A stretch of DNA of 64,000 nucleotides, from the NCBI GenBank assembly GCA_964030475.1, contig CAXIPT010000002.1:14128018-14192017 (forward strand). Reading direction: 5' to 3'. Below the pieces are notes generated by a model that made no database searches, had not been told where the DNA came from, and worked only from the letters and a program-made list of their open reading frames with translations. The DNA is from Tethya wilhelma. Lineage: Eukaryota; Porifera; Demospongiae; Tethyida; Tethyidae. The translations under genes were made by a program, and so were the position numbers. This document shows, piece after piece, positions 11,040 to 23,040 of the stretch. Numbering within the stretch: position 1 is the first letter of the stretch; every line of letters begins with the position of its first letter.

Positions 11040-12240
11040 TGTAAGGCCTGGACAAAAGCGGAAACTATGGAAGTAAACCTCCCACACAGGCCCCAACTCC
11101 AACTTCCTCCACCTCAGCTGCTGATAGGAAGCTGAGTAAATCATCATACTTTTTACTTCAAAAGTATGACTGGTGATAAACAGGAGTTAGACGGTAGACC
11201 ATGACCTTAAAAAATTTGAGTGGAAATGGAGTAAGAACTAAAAGGTTTCCAGACATGCCTTATTGGAAGGTAAGAAGTGTCATGGTTTCATTGCATAAGA
11301 AGAAGGGATTGATGACCTACCCATTCATCTCTAGTGGTTGTCACAACAAAACATACATTCCATTCGAACAGGTGGGTTCCAGTAAGAAGTTTGAAATCGA
11401 TCAGAAATTTGTCTTTGCCAACAAGTAAATAGCACAATTACACAGTTTGCAAGACTTGCTGCTATCAGGTGAGCATCTAGAGAGAAAGGCCTCCTTCAAA
11501 CTGAAGCTAGTATGATGAAAGCTTGTACAGAAGTTAGGCAGCACTACAATGACAGGAGACATCCTCATCAGCTGTGATGGAATGTGGCAAAAATGTGGTT
11601 TCACTTCATTGTATGGGGCAGTATTTATAATTGTACATGAAAAAGGAAAAGTGGCCGATTACACTGTTATGTCGAAATACTGTGCTGGATGCAAGAATTG
11701 GAAAAAACAGGGATCAGACCAGCCAAGCATACTTAGAGTGGAAGAAAAATCATGTTTAAGCCTGGAAGTTCAGGGGGGTATTGGAGCCACATGGCACCGT
11801 TTGGCTGTTCAATTGCTTTACGAATGAAATGATCAGGTACAAGTACTTGATATTTGATGGTGATAACAAGTCCCACCCACCCCTTATCCTTGAACAACCA
11901 CATGGGTCTTCTTGTGTGGTTGAAAAACAGACTGTTTTGGGAATGTGCGAAAAAGAATGGGGAGTGTACCCTCATTCCCAGGCTCCTCCCTCGCAAAATA
12001 TTTCCTACGAAATAAGGAGGGAGAGAGCCTGGAATCAAATATCACGTGCGTGATGTAGAAGCCCACCCTGTTTTCCTGCATTATGCAAAATTTTTTACCA
12101 CAATTGTGTTGATGACCACGCAATTTGGTGCCACAGTTTGTGGCTGAACTTTTTTTTACACATACACAAGTTGGACCAGAAGGCACTTACCTTGTTGGAT
12201 AAGAATCTCAGAGCTATTCAGCGCTTAAACGAACAGTGAT
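11040..12240 (+). pseudogene. Mutator/Kolobok-like transposase, heavily decayed
   Basis: Plus-strand pieces in shifting frames. SGCHNKTYIPFEQ and FEIDQKFVFANK come first (11321-11428). The catalytic DGxW block follows, in GDILISCDGMWQKCGFTSLY and VMSKYCAGCKNW (11540-11710). A second aspartate block YLIFDGDNKS lies near 11845. The same order occurs in the better-preserved copies at 24193, 27830 and 30882-33936. Frameshifts and stops throughout make it non-functional. Confidence 0.75.
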
Positions 12241-12539
12241 GTCAAAAGTGGCGGCCCCATGCACTGACGTGACTGAGTCCACACTCAGAGTCAGACTGCA
12301 GCTACTGAGGTAAGTCATGAAAACTCAGCTCATAGTTTTTTGGTAGCTAGACCAGACCATGCTCTACCGTTTCATAATAATTTTTATTTCATTAAGATGA
12401 ATATCAAACTGTCTGAAGTGCTATTTGTAAGTAACTAACCTGTGTTTTTGTGATAGAAAACTGTCTCATTTTAATATGTATGTACTGACTTAGTTGACTC
12501 ATGATTGGGCTATTCAAATTCAAACCAAGTTGGCAGAAC

Positions 12540-13440
12540 GCTATGTAAAAGAGAATGTTCAGTATTGGCTACTATTGAATGTGAAAGGCCCATTCCAGAT
12601 GATACTAATTGTATAGCTATAGAAAAGGCAAAGACTTCTCTCAAGAAGTATTTTGATTTTGACAGTTACTGCTTGAGGCTGTTGTTGCATTTCTTCATGG
12701 ACGTGATGCATTTGTGAGAATGTCCACCAGGACCCTTTGTATGTTCCTTGGTCCATTGGTTGTAAGCAATAATGCTTGTGCCATCATTATTAGTCCCCTT
12801 ATTGCTTTGATGGATCAGCAGGTATGACTAGCTAGTAATCATTACTGAAATAAATAATGCATATCTAAATCATCATGTAGTGTCTGTTTGAAAATGATAG
12901 GTTACGCTCTTGAAACGGGCTAAACTAGCTGCTATCTGAATTTGATTCTGATGATTGATTTTCCACTGTATCTACATGAGTGTACCAATTTGGTTAGCTG
13001 TGATGGAACAGTATTCGGCCAGCTATATTCCCTGTCAAATTAATATCTGTGTATATAGTTTTCATATTCCTGAGAAAGTGGTTTCATCTCCATGGAGAAA
13101 TCTTTTTAAAAGCAAGAATTTCCTAGACAAGTTATGTTTAGTGGCATTTGATGAAGCCTACTGTGTTTGTGAATGGTGTTTCATGAAATTGAAATTATCT
13201 GATATAGGGATGTTATAATGTTATAATTTTGTGTTATTCAGGGGAAGAAGAGCTTTCACTGAGATAGGAGGTTCAAGGGCTCTAACCAATGTCCCATTCC
13301 TAGCTCTTAGTGCGTCAGCTACTGCTAGCATGCAGCAGAAAATTGTATTATCTGAACAAGTCTATCGTATCTAGTAACTTAGATTGGCCAAATATTTTCA
13401 TATCTGCATCTACGGCCGTTTCACTCAAAGTAAGCTAGTA
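12540..13440 (+). pseudogene. RecQ-like DNA helicase, N-terminal exons
   Basis: A first exon (to about 12821) reads AKTSLKKYFDFDS and then, in a second frame, AVVAFLHGRDAFVRMST and ACAIIISPLIALMDQQ before a GTATGA donor. Later pieces give WRNLFKSKNFLDKLCLVAFD, with a motif II-like DEAYCVCEW (13130-13180), and then FTEIGGSRALTNVPFLALSA and ASTAVSLK (13240-13430). Motif II normally reads DEAH in RecQ. The P-loop expected after MST is missing three residues (MST-RT-LCM), which abolishes the GKS. The C-terminal part of the same kind of protein is at 37720-38249, so transposons have split the gene. Confidence 0.72.
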
Positions 13441-13505
13441 TCGGAATCCTTGACACTAACAATAATTTGTGTATAATTATTTTTCACTAGTGTAATATAT
13501 ATATG

Positions 13506-13610
13506 TCAGTGGCGGATCCATGGGTAGTTGGATGAACCCCCCTTTTTGGCCAGCTCACCAAAAAATTTTTTAGAAGAAAGAGTTGAAGATTAACTGATAG
13601 ACACTTATAA
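13506..13610 (+). repeat. Candidate left end of a hAT-like element
   Basis: CAGTGGCGGATCCATGG at 13506 resembles many hAT termini and the right end of the element at 19237. It lies between the RecQ exon and the Ngaro element. Its partner may be the end at 37674 (CTAGATCCACCCCTG). Confidence 0.4.
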
Positions 13611-13625
13611 TATTGTTTAAACTGA

Positions 13626-13800
13626 GTTAACGCGAGCAAGCAACGTCACGCCCGTCCCCCCCATTTGGGACGGGCAGCCTAATTGGTCAGTTCAGGTGAC
13701 ACTTATACACTCATGTGCACTTCCCGAGTTCTGTCTACCTCGTGGCATCAAAGAAGAGATCAGTCTGTTTCTAAACTCTGCTTTGCGTTGTTTTTTCTTC
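13626..13800 (+). repeat. Ngaro split direct repeat A1
   Basis: The repeat contains GTTAACGCGAGCAAG, CCCCCCCATTTGGGACGGGC and GAAGAGATCAGTCTGTTTCT. It matches the internal repeat A2 at 37009-37150 in the same orientation, with gaps including one of 8 bp. The first gag codon follows at 13851. Confidence 0.75.
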
Positions 13801-14149
13801 GTCGAACTTACCTAAACCCTGTCAAACGTGACCAAGGCCTATCCTTCAGAATGGCGGAATAGAAGACTTCCGAAGACCCGGCTGACCCAGGGGAGGGCTC
13901 TTCATCTGGCCTATCCAAGGCTGACAAAGATAACATCATTGAAGGGCTTTTCAAGCGGCTCACGGAGTCTACCCCCGGTACTTCTGCCTCAGCCTCGGGA
14001 GCCTCGCTAGGAGAGTGAACTCTAACCAGAGCTCAAAAAAAAAAAAAAAAAAAATTAACTACTTCCACCCACTTGAGCCCATGGCCTGCAGAAGTAGCAA
14101 CCCAGCTTGTTACCCAACTCAACTCCACGGCCAGAGCTGCCAGTGATTG

Positions 14150-14350
14150 TGTGCTTGCCAGCACCTTGCACTACCAGCAACCACACTTGTGCCACATGCA
14201 CCAACAACCAGCCTGCCAGTGCCACGCACTGCCAGCATCCACACTCGTGCCACATGCATTAAAAACCGACCTGCCACTGTAGCAACTACACCCGTGCCAC
14301 ACCAACAATCAGCCTGCCAGTGCCCTGCACTGCCAGCCAACAACCCCATG
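14150..14350. repeat. Minisatellite of about 60 bp units
   Basis: About three imperfect units, each with CCTGCCAGTGCC, GCACTGCCAG, CACTCGTGCCACATGC and a CAACCA-type spacer. They lie inside the broken gag interval. All six frames give low-complexity peptides that should not be read as genes. Confidence 0.65.
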
Positions 14351-14399
14351 CACCCGACTGCTGGCTAGCAATGGCGCCCTCACCAATGGCAGATATTCA

Positions 14400-15040
14400 T
14401 TTTTGTAGTTAATGCAAGTGTGCTCATTAGCTTATTCATTAGTATTGCTGCAGTACATTAGCAATGAACACAGAAGCCCTGAAACTTCAGGAAATCGTGG
14501 GCGAGCTAAGCAGCATCAGGAAAACATTTACAGAAGAGGTGTGGGAGGGTCTAGCTGAGCCATGCCCATCATTTCAGCTGCTGTGCCACGTGTGGATCTT
14601 GCATTTGAAGTAGGGATGAATATCCAGCTATTTTGGTTACTTTTTGCAAGTAATAATCAAAAGTTTCACATTATTGGGTGTAATGCTACCTATTGTTGTT
14701 GGTTTAGTTGCTTTTTAAATAATTTATATAAAGAAAATAAAAGCTAAACTCTAAGAACAGTAAAATTAACATGACCATGACATTTATCTGGTAAGCTGTC
14801 CTGCCCAGCCAGTTTGCAGTTATGGTTGGTATTTAGCACTATCAGTATAAGTTAGGCAATGTAATAAATTGCTCTATCTATTGTGTACCATCCTGCAAAA
14901 GCCAAAAATATGTGTAACTTTCACACATGAACATAATGTGATATGTTTGCAGTTTCACCACCATGTATGATGCAATAACACACACACAGTACAAACCAAC
15001 AAGTAGATCAGAGTGGAGGACTATCCAGATATGGATTTAT
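14400..15040. other. No complete gene recognised
   Basis: One short plus-strand coding-like run, MNTEALKLQEIVGELSSIRK, lies at 14464-14560 and then loses frame. The remainder is AT-rich without a recognisable motif. Confidence 0.4.
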
Positions 15041-15047
15041 TGAGCAA

Positions 15048-15425
15048 TAGTCTAAAAGCTAACAAATAGCTCAGTACTTGACAGTGCAGAGTAGATTGTA
15101 TCAAATATTTCACTTGATCTCTTTGGCTGCCCAATGTTAGCTGGTACACAGTAGATACTTGCTCTGTAGGATGTACGTAAGTGACAGTTTAATGTAACAA
15201 AAGTTTTCACAAGCTGCTGGTTGTTCTCTCTAAGTTCTTGGCAGATGACACAGTAAAAGAAGTCATACATGAAGCCTCCAGAGCATGTCAGAATCACCGC
15301 AAGTGTTCTTGATAAGAGCTGCTGTAGTTTGATCTATGGTTATGGAGTAGTTGTACAAACAGTAGTTTCCTTGATCCTTCACCAAAGCGACTTTTAGGAA
15401 GCTTGTAGTACTTTATGATACACGT
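15048..15425 (-). pseudogene. Unrecognised coding-like fragment
   Basis: Two adjoining minus-strand frames look coding. One is FLKVALVKDQGNYCLYNYSI continuing to KNTCGDSDMLWRLHV (about 15405-15262). The other continues YDFFYCVICQELRENNQQL to YSALSSTELFVSF (15297-15052). A frameshift joins them. I do not recognise the family. It is inside the gag interval and is probably captured or inserted sequence. Confidence 0.35.
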
Positions 15426-16829
15426 AGGTATTCTAATTAACGCACTTGCCCTCCATCTAATTTAACGAAGTACAAGTAATGAATATCTGCCATTAACCGG
15501 CCTGCAGAGCCATGCCCCCCACATTAAAAAAGCACTACACTGCACTCCCCATGCATAATACCTCATACTTTCCCTTCCAGGTGTCGCTGTATGCCCAAGA
15601 TCCAAACAAGGCGGCTGATCCCCACCACCCACTCTGGATCCGCCGCCTCCACCAAGTCTGAACGAAGCACTTGCCAGCATGCTTGAACAGCACCTTCTGA
15701 AACAAAAGCCTTCTTAACAGACTTACATTGGGTCAGGGCTCCTGGCACTCCCAAAATGTGTGCATGATCGATAAAGTGCTAAACTGGGAGTACATCAATT
15801 TCAACGAACTGATCCCCTTCTGCGATCCCTTATGAGACGACGAACGGTGCAATCTCTTTCCTGGCCTGGGCCTGGTTCAACATGGCCACCAGATCAAATA
15901 TTCCTTCCTTCAATGGGTAAGCTGCTTCGTCACATACATGGCAGTCATGGCCTCCAAAGGCAACAACACAGTACACATGTGTGCATACTTTGGCGTCATT
16001 CTCAGGGCGTACAGGGAATACACAGGTAACATGTGGTCTTTCTATGATGCCAACTATCGGAAACGAGCAGCGGCAAACCGCAGCAAAGACTGGTCGGTAC
16101 TGGACAACACTCTCTACAGTCAGTGCTTCACAGGGTGTGCCAAGAAAGTTCAAAGCTGCACCAACTATGACTCACTCAAACACGATGCGTCCGACTGCCC
16201 CAGGAAGAAAGGCAAACGTCAGGCCAAAGAGAACAAAGCCAGACCCTCCAAACGTCAGAAATCAGAAGTCTGCTCTAACTGACACCCATGTCACTCCACT
16301 CCATATGCCCATACAAGCACGGGTGCATCAAGTGCTTGCCAGAAGAACTATGCGGAGTGCCCGAAACACACCCAAGTGGGAAAAAAGGACTGAGTGTCGG
16401 CCACCCAGTCCCCCCCTCCCCTCGAACTCTCAGCCTTTAGTATTCAACTTCAGGAACTCTAGCTGTACTCAGTCAGCAACTCATTATATTACCCCTCATC
16501 AGTTACTCATGCACTCTCAATTAACCAGCCAACTAGCTACAGTTTGATTCTCATGTAATTACTAATGATTCAATCCAACATGCGAAATGTCTTTAATTTG
16601 GTCCCAAGTCAAGTATAGACAATGTAACAATTATAATCGGGATAATATATAGGGTGATAACAACCATAATAATATAACTAGCACTATATCAGTCCACCAT
16701 AGTTCCACCTACAGGCTCACAGTCCAATCCCCAATACCACTACACTAACCTCAAGGCTCTGGCAGGCAAAGCCCCTGAAACATCACAGAGTCACCCGATA
16801 CTAACTCAACCTGCCCAAATCTCCACTTC

Positions 16830-17919
16830 AACTCAAAGTCTGGGCTGAGGTACTCAGGTCGCAACCAGATTCTGACTTTGCTGGCTACATCTTGAGGGTA
16901 TCCAACAGGGGTTTAGAATTGGGTATAATCGAACCAACCACACCTGCACTCGAGCTCGGAAAAACCTTTCCAGTGCAACTGAGCACCCAGATATTATATC
17001 AAAATATCTGTCAAGTGAAGTGGTGAAAGGCAGGATGTTAGGACCATTACCAACCTGCTCCATCCCGGATGTTCAGATCAGTCGTATTGGGGTCATCCCT
17101 AAAAAATCAACACCAGGAAAATAGAGACTGATCATGGACTTGTCCGTCCCCCCGACCCAGAGTGTAAACAACGAAATAGATCCAGAAACCTCCTCCTTCA
17201 CCTACGTCAGAGTCGGTGAGGTGGCTAACAAAATAGCAAAAACAGGTAACGGATCATACCTAGCAAAGATGGACATATCTGAAGCATATCAAATCGTGCC
17301 TGTCCACCTAGATGACAAACATCTCCAACTGGATGGGTCAAGTGTACATCGATGCTACACTGCCATTCGACCTCCAAAGTACCCCTCTTATATTTACAGC
17401 CCTAGCCGACAGGCTACAGTGGATCCTTGAAAAACCGGGAGTCTCATATGTAGCACAATACTTAGACTACTTCATCACCGTCGGCCCTCCAGATTCAGAC
17501 TAATGGGCAAGGAATCTACAGATATAATCATTGAAACCTGCAGAGAACTGGGGATCCCCCTTGCCCCACATAAGCTGGTAGCTCCTACCACCTGCATTAT
17601 CTTCCTTGGTATCTAGATCGATACGGTTGCCATGGAACTAAGACTCCCCAAAGACAAACTGGGGACCTTGTGTCTAAATGGATATTCAACAAGCACTGCA
17701 CAAAGCATGAACTCGAGTCTCTCCTGGGTCATTTGAACCACCCATGCAGTGTGGTCAAACCAGGTACATCATTAATTGGCAGACTTATCTAGCAGCCAAA
17801 AAGAGACACTGGCACACAATCCGTATCAATAAAGAGGCTTGGTCAGGTATTAGGTGGTGGCACACGTTCCTTGAGTCATGGAATGGCGTATTTATCCTAA
17901 AGCGGCCTCATACTGAGAT
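16830..17919 (+). pseudogene. Ngaro/DIRS reverse transcriptase and RNase H start, broken
   Basis: Reverse-transcriptase blocks in order: SVNNEIDPETSSFTYVRVGE; LAKMDISEAYQIVPVHLDDK, whose D lies in catalytic motif A; after a frame change, GQVYIDATLPFDLQSTPLIF; and SYVAQYLDYFITVGPPDSD, where the catalytic YLDD reads YLDY. A LAPHKLVAP block follows, and RNase H begins toward 17770-17919. The frame change between HLDDKH and WMGQVY fits an 8-bp loss when compared with the family pattern. The altered YLDD alone would inactivate the enzyme. Confidence 0.75.
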
Positions 17920-17920
17920 N

Positions 17921-17987
17921 TTTGCGTTCTTTTTACGATTTAGCCATTCCTGTGTCTCATTACATTTCCAATGTTTTTTTTACTTGT
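17921..17987. repeat. Family B right-arm fragment at a contig start
   Basis: TTTGCGTTCTTTTTACGATT to TTTTTTTACTTGT matches the right arm of B exactly where a new contig begins, after n at 17920. Confidence 0.8.
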
Positions 17988-18004
17988 TGAAAAATATCTA
18001 GCTC

Positions 18005-19237
18005 TATTTATTTCATTGACAATTGTATCGATTATAACCTCTGCTGAAGCTTTTAGTAGGTCATTTTGAGTGTCTTTTGACTGTCTTCCAATCGTCTCTT
18101 TAGTGAATCGTTCACTAATTCAAGGATTTCAAGAAAATTCCCTCTATACAAAGATCCTTTACCTTCAAGATGCCCTCGCAGACCTATGTCTTGCCTGGCA
18201 CATAGAACAGCAACTTGACAGATTAATTTGATATACTTCCTGTTCTCCTCAATTATTTTCGCTCTTTCACTACTAAGAATGGTATCAATCGTGCCATGAG
18301 ATTTTGTTTGTTTGTATCCTGTCCAGATTGTCATACTACACTTATGAGAGTCAGAATTGCTGTGTTTCCTCAACTTAGATCTAATCTTTTTCCAATCACA
18401 CATTCCTTTAGTAGTAAATGTTGTTTCAGCTTTGTAAGTAGGAGAAGGAAACAAACGGCATGCAAAGCAATACACAGCATCATTCTGGACTGAGTACTCA
18501 ATGAAGGGATAGTTGGTATACCATCGTGAATTAAAGCTGTGTTGTTGGCCTTTCATTGCACGTAATGGAAATGATTTCAGTTTGGGCTGGACAGCACACT
18601 GGTCTCTTCCTTGAGCAATATCAGCAGGAGGCTGACTGTGGCTTGCAGTCCAAGATAACAATGAACCAGGCAGCCTTGAACTATCTTCTGAAGATTCCCT
18701 GCTACTGCTTGATTCACGTTCCTACAGTTGTAATGAAACAGTAAAGCTACACTGTACGCTTTTATTTTGATAGAATCTAGTCTGTACATGGTTTAATAGT
18801 CAGTCTGGGCGCTTACCGTACTACTAGGCAGTGTGGTTGATTTACTGTGATCATCAATGCCACTGGAGGATGAGGTAGATTCTTCTCTGGCACTTCTCTT
18901 TTGTGAATCACTGGCCTCAGACATTCCATGACAAAAATCATCTAAAGTCTTTTGTCTCTTCATAATGAAGAGACATTGAAGAGAGACTTGTAAATTTCTT
19001 GTGGTTTTTGTCTCCACGTGTTAAAGTGCAAAGTTTAATGTTCCCAATTACATGAAAAAATAGAAATTTTAAAATATTTCAAGTATAATATTCAGGCTGC
19101 TTCTAGCGCGTGCAGACGATAAACCGAGGCGATGAAGCTCTGAAGGAGAAATTTGAGACTAAACTGAATGGTTACTATTTCTCTAAAAGTTTGGGGGGGC
19201 TGTAGCCCCTCCAAACCCCCCTTTTGAACCGCCACTG
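18005..19237 (-). mobile_element. hAT-superfamily element, truncated, right end present
   Basis: The right end is CGCCACTG at 19237, preceded by a C-rich/G-rich subterminal hairpin GGGGGGGCTGTAGCCCCTCC. The coding part runs to about 18053 and is cut by sequence that changes near 18000, so the left end is missing. Confidence 0.6.
18053..19017 (-). pseudogene. hAT transposase N-terminal half (TTF/ZMYM-like zinc finger, DUF4371 start)
   Basis: A first exon (19017-18794) reads METKTTRNLQVSLQC, then QKTLDDFCHGMSEAS and a serine-rich stretch. The main open frame (18661-18053) has RWYTNYPFIEYSVQNDAVYC then CRLFPSPTY, GMCDWKKIRSKLRKHSNSD with H-K-C, and LCARQDIGLRGHLEGKGSLY. Only the N-terminal third of a normal hAT transposase is present, so this copy lacks the catalytic core. 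Confidence 0.75.
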
Positions 19238-20177
19238 ATCAGAAAACTGAGAAACACTTGGTCGTAGCTTGGAAAGAGACATAATCAGTCTTACACTTGA
19301 GTACAGCAGCCTTTAGCTTAATCAAGATGGTATGCCATGTGGCTTACTGATTATTAATTCGATGTCACCATGGTCACCTTGAATAGTATAGATCTGGCAT
19401 GCACTATTATAATCATGACTAGTATTAACCCATAGCATTAACACTTAAGTATCATATGCCACAGTAAGATATATTACTGTTATTAGCCTACCTTATAATA
19501 CCTCTTACTCTTGTGGGAGCTGTTTTCTTGTTAGCTACCTGGACGAGTTGCAAGTCAACTTCTCTTGTAGCTTGATAAAAAACCTCGACGTTATGAATAG
19601 AGGTACACGCCTACTTATGCCCGGATTTTAATTTTAACTGGAAGTAAACATTGGAGGTAGCGCTCGAGCGCTCGTTCGAGTTACTAAGTTTTATATGATT
19701 TCCAGCTTCAGTACTTGGTGTTAATGTCAAACAAAGTATAAATTGTATCTAAAAGACTTTCAAAAAAAAGTGGTCAGGTTTTGACCGGACCGGCTCCGCC
19801 GGCCTTGAGCCTTGTAATGTGTACTTTGGACTTGAAGTTGTGTGACAGTCACATGACTTGTGTAGCCACGCCTATTCAGTGTTGCTAGATCAGGTGGGAC
19901 CTGACTGCTCAGACCGTAGGTGCTGGAGTGAAAGTCTATCTATAACCTTTATGGGATAAATGCGTGAGTTTTGATGTTGCATGCGTGTGAGCGTGAGAAT
20001 AAGCTCAAATGCGTATGTCTCATGCAACACGCGTGAGAGTTGGTAGGTCTGTGACCCTGGACTAACTTTCACATTATGAGAACTAAACTTAATTGAAGAC
20101 CAGTGAACTGTCCCCACGATATATATTGGGAAGCAATGGGTAAGGAATACCACACATTGTCAAATAATTCGGTGTAT
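19238..20177. other. No gene recognised
   Basis: Mixed sequence without a supported coding frame. A phrase near 19967-20045 contains an inverted repeat of CTCACGCATGCAACAT with its complement. There is a CG-rich patch (GACCGGACCGGCTCCGCCGG) near 19782. Confidence 0.45.
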
Positions 20178-21211
20178 TCCCAGTGCGGTAGTACTGGGTA
20201 CATAGGAATGGCACGGATGGCACATTAGCGCAATACAAATATTCACACTAATAACTCTGCAAAAAAACGAGCGCTTGGCACTATAAGGCTTCTTGAGCTA
20301 CGTTTTAGCTCATTCTCTTTGTAATGAGCCCAAAAACATGGCCTAAAACCATCGCTAAAGTATTTAACTAAAATATGCCAAACCTCCATCTTCTTCTTAT
20401 TCTTCTATGTTGGCAAGACTTTTCTCAAAGACTGCTCACTTTCAGAAGCTGATTCTTGAACGAATTTACTTGGTTTCTTTGTCTTCACGTGCTTTATGCA
20501 TCAGTTGTTCGTCTCTCTAGCTGAGTCTCTAGATACAAGACGAAAAGTGCCTTTTCCGTATGGCAGCCATTCATTTCTATATTCATTAATAATTCATCAG
20601 CTACTTAAGAAATCAAGTTGACGACCCTTTTTCAGATAGACAAGTGTGCATTATTTGGAATCCGAACGTTACCTGCCTGCTTTACCTGAAGATTTCTGGT
20701 TGTACTGAAGTCTCTGTACCCTTTCAGTCTTCAGTATTTAGGAGATAAATAGACTACTTTCAGGTTTGTTATGTAGTTGTCATTATAAGAAGATGAGTAA
20801 ATTTTGTTAGATACGTATATACAGCTCCAGACTCCTGAGATGCTTCACTGAATATCCATGCTGATAGTGTACATGTAACTAACATATCCACACAAACTCA
20901 AATATGATTCATAAAATAATGAAAAAGTGAGAATTAAACAAGTATAAAAAAAACATTGGAAATGTATTAAGACATAGGAATGGCAAATCGTAAAAAGAAT
21001 GCAAACAAGATGGAATGGCTGTTTGAGTGTGTAAAGAATTATTCCTATGGGCAACATGAGGGACTCAAACATGGAAAGAGAGTACTACATGCAGCCCACA
21101 CAGGAAGAATTCTGCACACACTCAAACAGCCATTCCATCTTGTTTGCAATCTTTTTACGATTTGCCATTCCTATGTCTTAATACATTTCCAATGTTTTTT
21201 ATTAAACTTGT
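20178..21211 (+). repeat. Family AB, full-length copy
   Basis: It starts with the hairpin head TCCCAGTGCGGTAGTACTGG. The A body runs to about 20937, with CTTCTT tracts and the phrase ATTCTTGAACGAA. The B palindrome at 20938-21211 ends in ACTTGT. The length is about 1,034 bp, like the copies at 47555-48590 and 58333-59373. Confidence 0.85.
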
Positions 21212-21217
21212 ATATAT

Positions 21218-21700
21218 TCCCAGTATGGTAGTACTGGGTACATAGGAATGGCACGGATGGCCCATTAGCGCAATACAAATATTCACACGAATAACTGCAA
21301 AAACTGAGCGCTTGGCACTAAAAGGCTTCTCAAGCTACTATTTAGCTCTTTCTCTTTCTAATCAGCCCTAAAACATGGCTTAAAACCATCGCTAAAGTAC
21401 CAAACTAAAATATGCCAAACCTCCAATTTTCTCCATCTTCTTCTTCTTCTTCTATCTTGGCTCAACTTTTCTCAGAGACTATTTACTTTTAGAAGCTGAT
21501 TCTTGAACGAAAGAACTTGGTTTCTTTGGGGACAGTCGCTTTTGCCATTGGTTTTTTGGATCTCTCATTCAGTCGCTAGATACGAGGCGAAAAGCGCCTT
21601 CTCCATATGGCGGCCATTAATTTCTAATTATGCATTTTTCATTAGCTAGCTAGCCTAACGACCCTTTCCATATTCAAGTGCGCGTTATTTGGAACTCAGG
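21218..21700 (+). repeat. Family AB, truncated copy (head and A body)
   Basis: A second hairpin head begins 7 bp after the previous copy. The A body follows to about 21700, where similarity ends without B. Confidence 0.8.
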
Positions 21701-22540
21701 TACATTAAGGACTGGGACCACGAATTATTGCTGAGTCAGCAAAAACGGCGCACGCCCCGTAAGGATCTATAGTACACGCCCTTTTTTGTCATATGATCAT
21801 TGCGTGACTGTTCATTTATTGACTCATTTAGAAAAGAAAGTGAGCTGCCTGTGAAAGTTTGTGAGAGGTATTTTTAGTTCTGCTGCTAATTTAGCTTCTT
21901 TTTGCTAGTTATTTCTAAGCTATCGCTCATATTGGTGTGTACAGCGTTTGTAGTGATCACGTGGTCTTGAGATGACATGGCAAGTAGCCTCACTAAAGTC
22001 AAGAATCTTTGAACGGAATTCTTACGACGCTTGTGAAGGTCAGTAAATGAGGTAAGTATGATCTAAACTAGGCTGTAAACAAGTATATTTCTTTACTTTT
22101 CAGAAAATAAACATAGTTACGCTCGTACAGCGCAAAATATGTTAATTAGCTTCATAAAAAAACAACTTTTTGTCTCATAATTGGCATTCTGTGTATTTTT
22201 AGCTAAAACGCAGTAGAGGCTATTGTCCACATTAACTGCAGAGTCTGCTGAGCACAGTGAAACCGCTCTAGCTTAGGCGCTTATACTCCGTGTTGTGTAA
22301 ATTTGCCTATAGACCTCCATCGCTTTATAGTGCCACACCAACTCATCCTTGTGGTGGGCGTGGCTAATTAAATCAATTTTCTAATTATTAAACATTCCCT
22401 TTTTATATAATGTTTGAAAGAAGTCTAAATAATGTATATATTTTCTGATATAGCACCATGAATAACCACCTTGATGTCAAAATTTTAGCTCCTTAATGCA
22501 CCTGAGAATCTATAGCAGCATGCAGTGCTCTGAGTTCTGT
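21701..22540. other. No gene recognised
   Basis: No conserved coding run is supported. A plausible splice donor (GAGGTAAGTATG, near 22049) has no convincing exon before it. Confidence 0.4.
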
Positions 22541-22544
22541 CCTA

Positions 22545-23040
22545 TTAGCGCAATACAAATATTCACATGAATAACTCTGCAAAAACTGAGCGCCTAGCAC
22601 TAAAAGGCTTCTTAAGCTATTTAGCTCTTTCCCTTTCTAATGAGCCCAAAAACATGACCTAAAACCATCGCTAAAGTACCAAACTACAATTTGCCAAACC
22701 TCCAATTTTCTCCATCTTCTTCTTCTTCTTCTTCTTCTATCTTCTCACGCCATGTCTCAAAGATCTTCACTTTTAGAAGCTGATTCTTGAACGGATGAAG
22801 TTGGTTTCTTTGTCTTCAATCGCTTTTGCCATCGGTTTTTAGCGCCTCTCATTGAGTAGCCAGATACAAAGCGAAAAGCGCCTCCTCCATATGGCCGCCA
22901 TTAATTTCTACACTCATGCATAATCTTTTAGAAAATTCAAATTGATGACCCTTTCCACACAAAGTGTGCATTATTTGGAATTTATAATGAATGCAAGTTG
23001 CCTGGAACTATTTTGTGATACCTGGATGCTCTTGCTCTTC
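22545..23040 (+). repeat. Family AB, A body interrupted by the TTAA transposon
   Basis: The A body starts at CTATTAGCGCAATACAAAT and runs to GGATGCTCTTGCTCTTC, directly before TTAAGGGAG. Other copies (reverse of 43130-43165) continue through an uninterrupted CTTCTTAAGAGATTAATG. The transposon therefore entered a TTAA inside this repeat. Confidence 0.85.

Larger units (their letters stand above)
13851..16550 (+). pseudogene. Ngaro/DIRS gag-like ORF, broken
   Basis: The start is ATGGCGGAA with an immediate TAG, then an open stretch beginning KTSEDPADPGEGSSSGLSKA and a second stop near 14018. The conserved gag core appears later (about 15785-16282) as NWEYINFNELIPFCDPL, MAVMASKGNNTVHMCAYFG and NMWSFYDANYRKRAAANRSK, then SQCFTGCAKK. 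A damaged zinc-knuckle-like CTNYDSLKHDASDCP follows, then a basic tail to 16282. The core is normal for gag of tyrosine-recombinase retrotransposons. The region 14030-15420 does not fit gag and looks like inserted or foreign sequence. Confidence 0.65.
13611..17919 (+). mobile_element. Ngaro/DIRS-type retrotransposon, left half
   Basis: Order: terminal repeat A1 (about 13626-13800), gag, then reverse transcriptase/RNase H, cut by the contig join at 17920. The right half (RNase H end, tyrosine recombinase and repeats B1-A2-B2) is at 35079-37402. The two halves overlap by about 140 bp (17772-17919 and 35075-35213). This supports the same element or two very close copies. Confidence 0.75.

Noticed and set aside
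14055..14370. Overlapping small ORFs on both strands
   Set aside because: They come from the 60-bp minisatellite, with low-complexity Cys/His/Ala peptides.
20980..21231. Recurring small ORFs such as MANRKKNANKMEWLFECVKN (also at 59144 and elsewhere)
   Set aside because: They lie inside the B palindrome and recur on both strands wherever B occurs. This is a by-product of the inverted repeat, not a protein gene.
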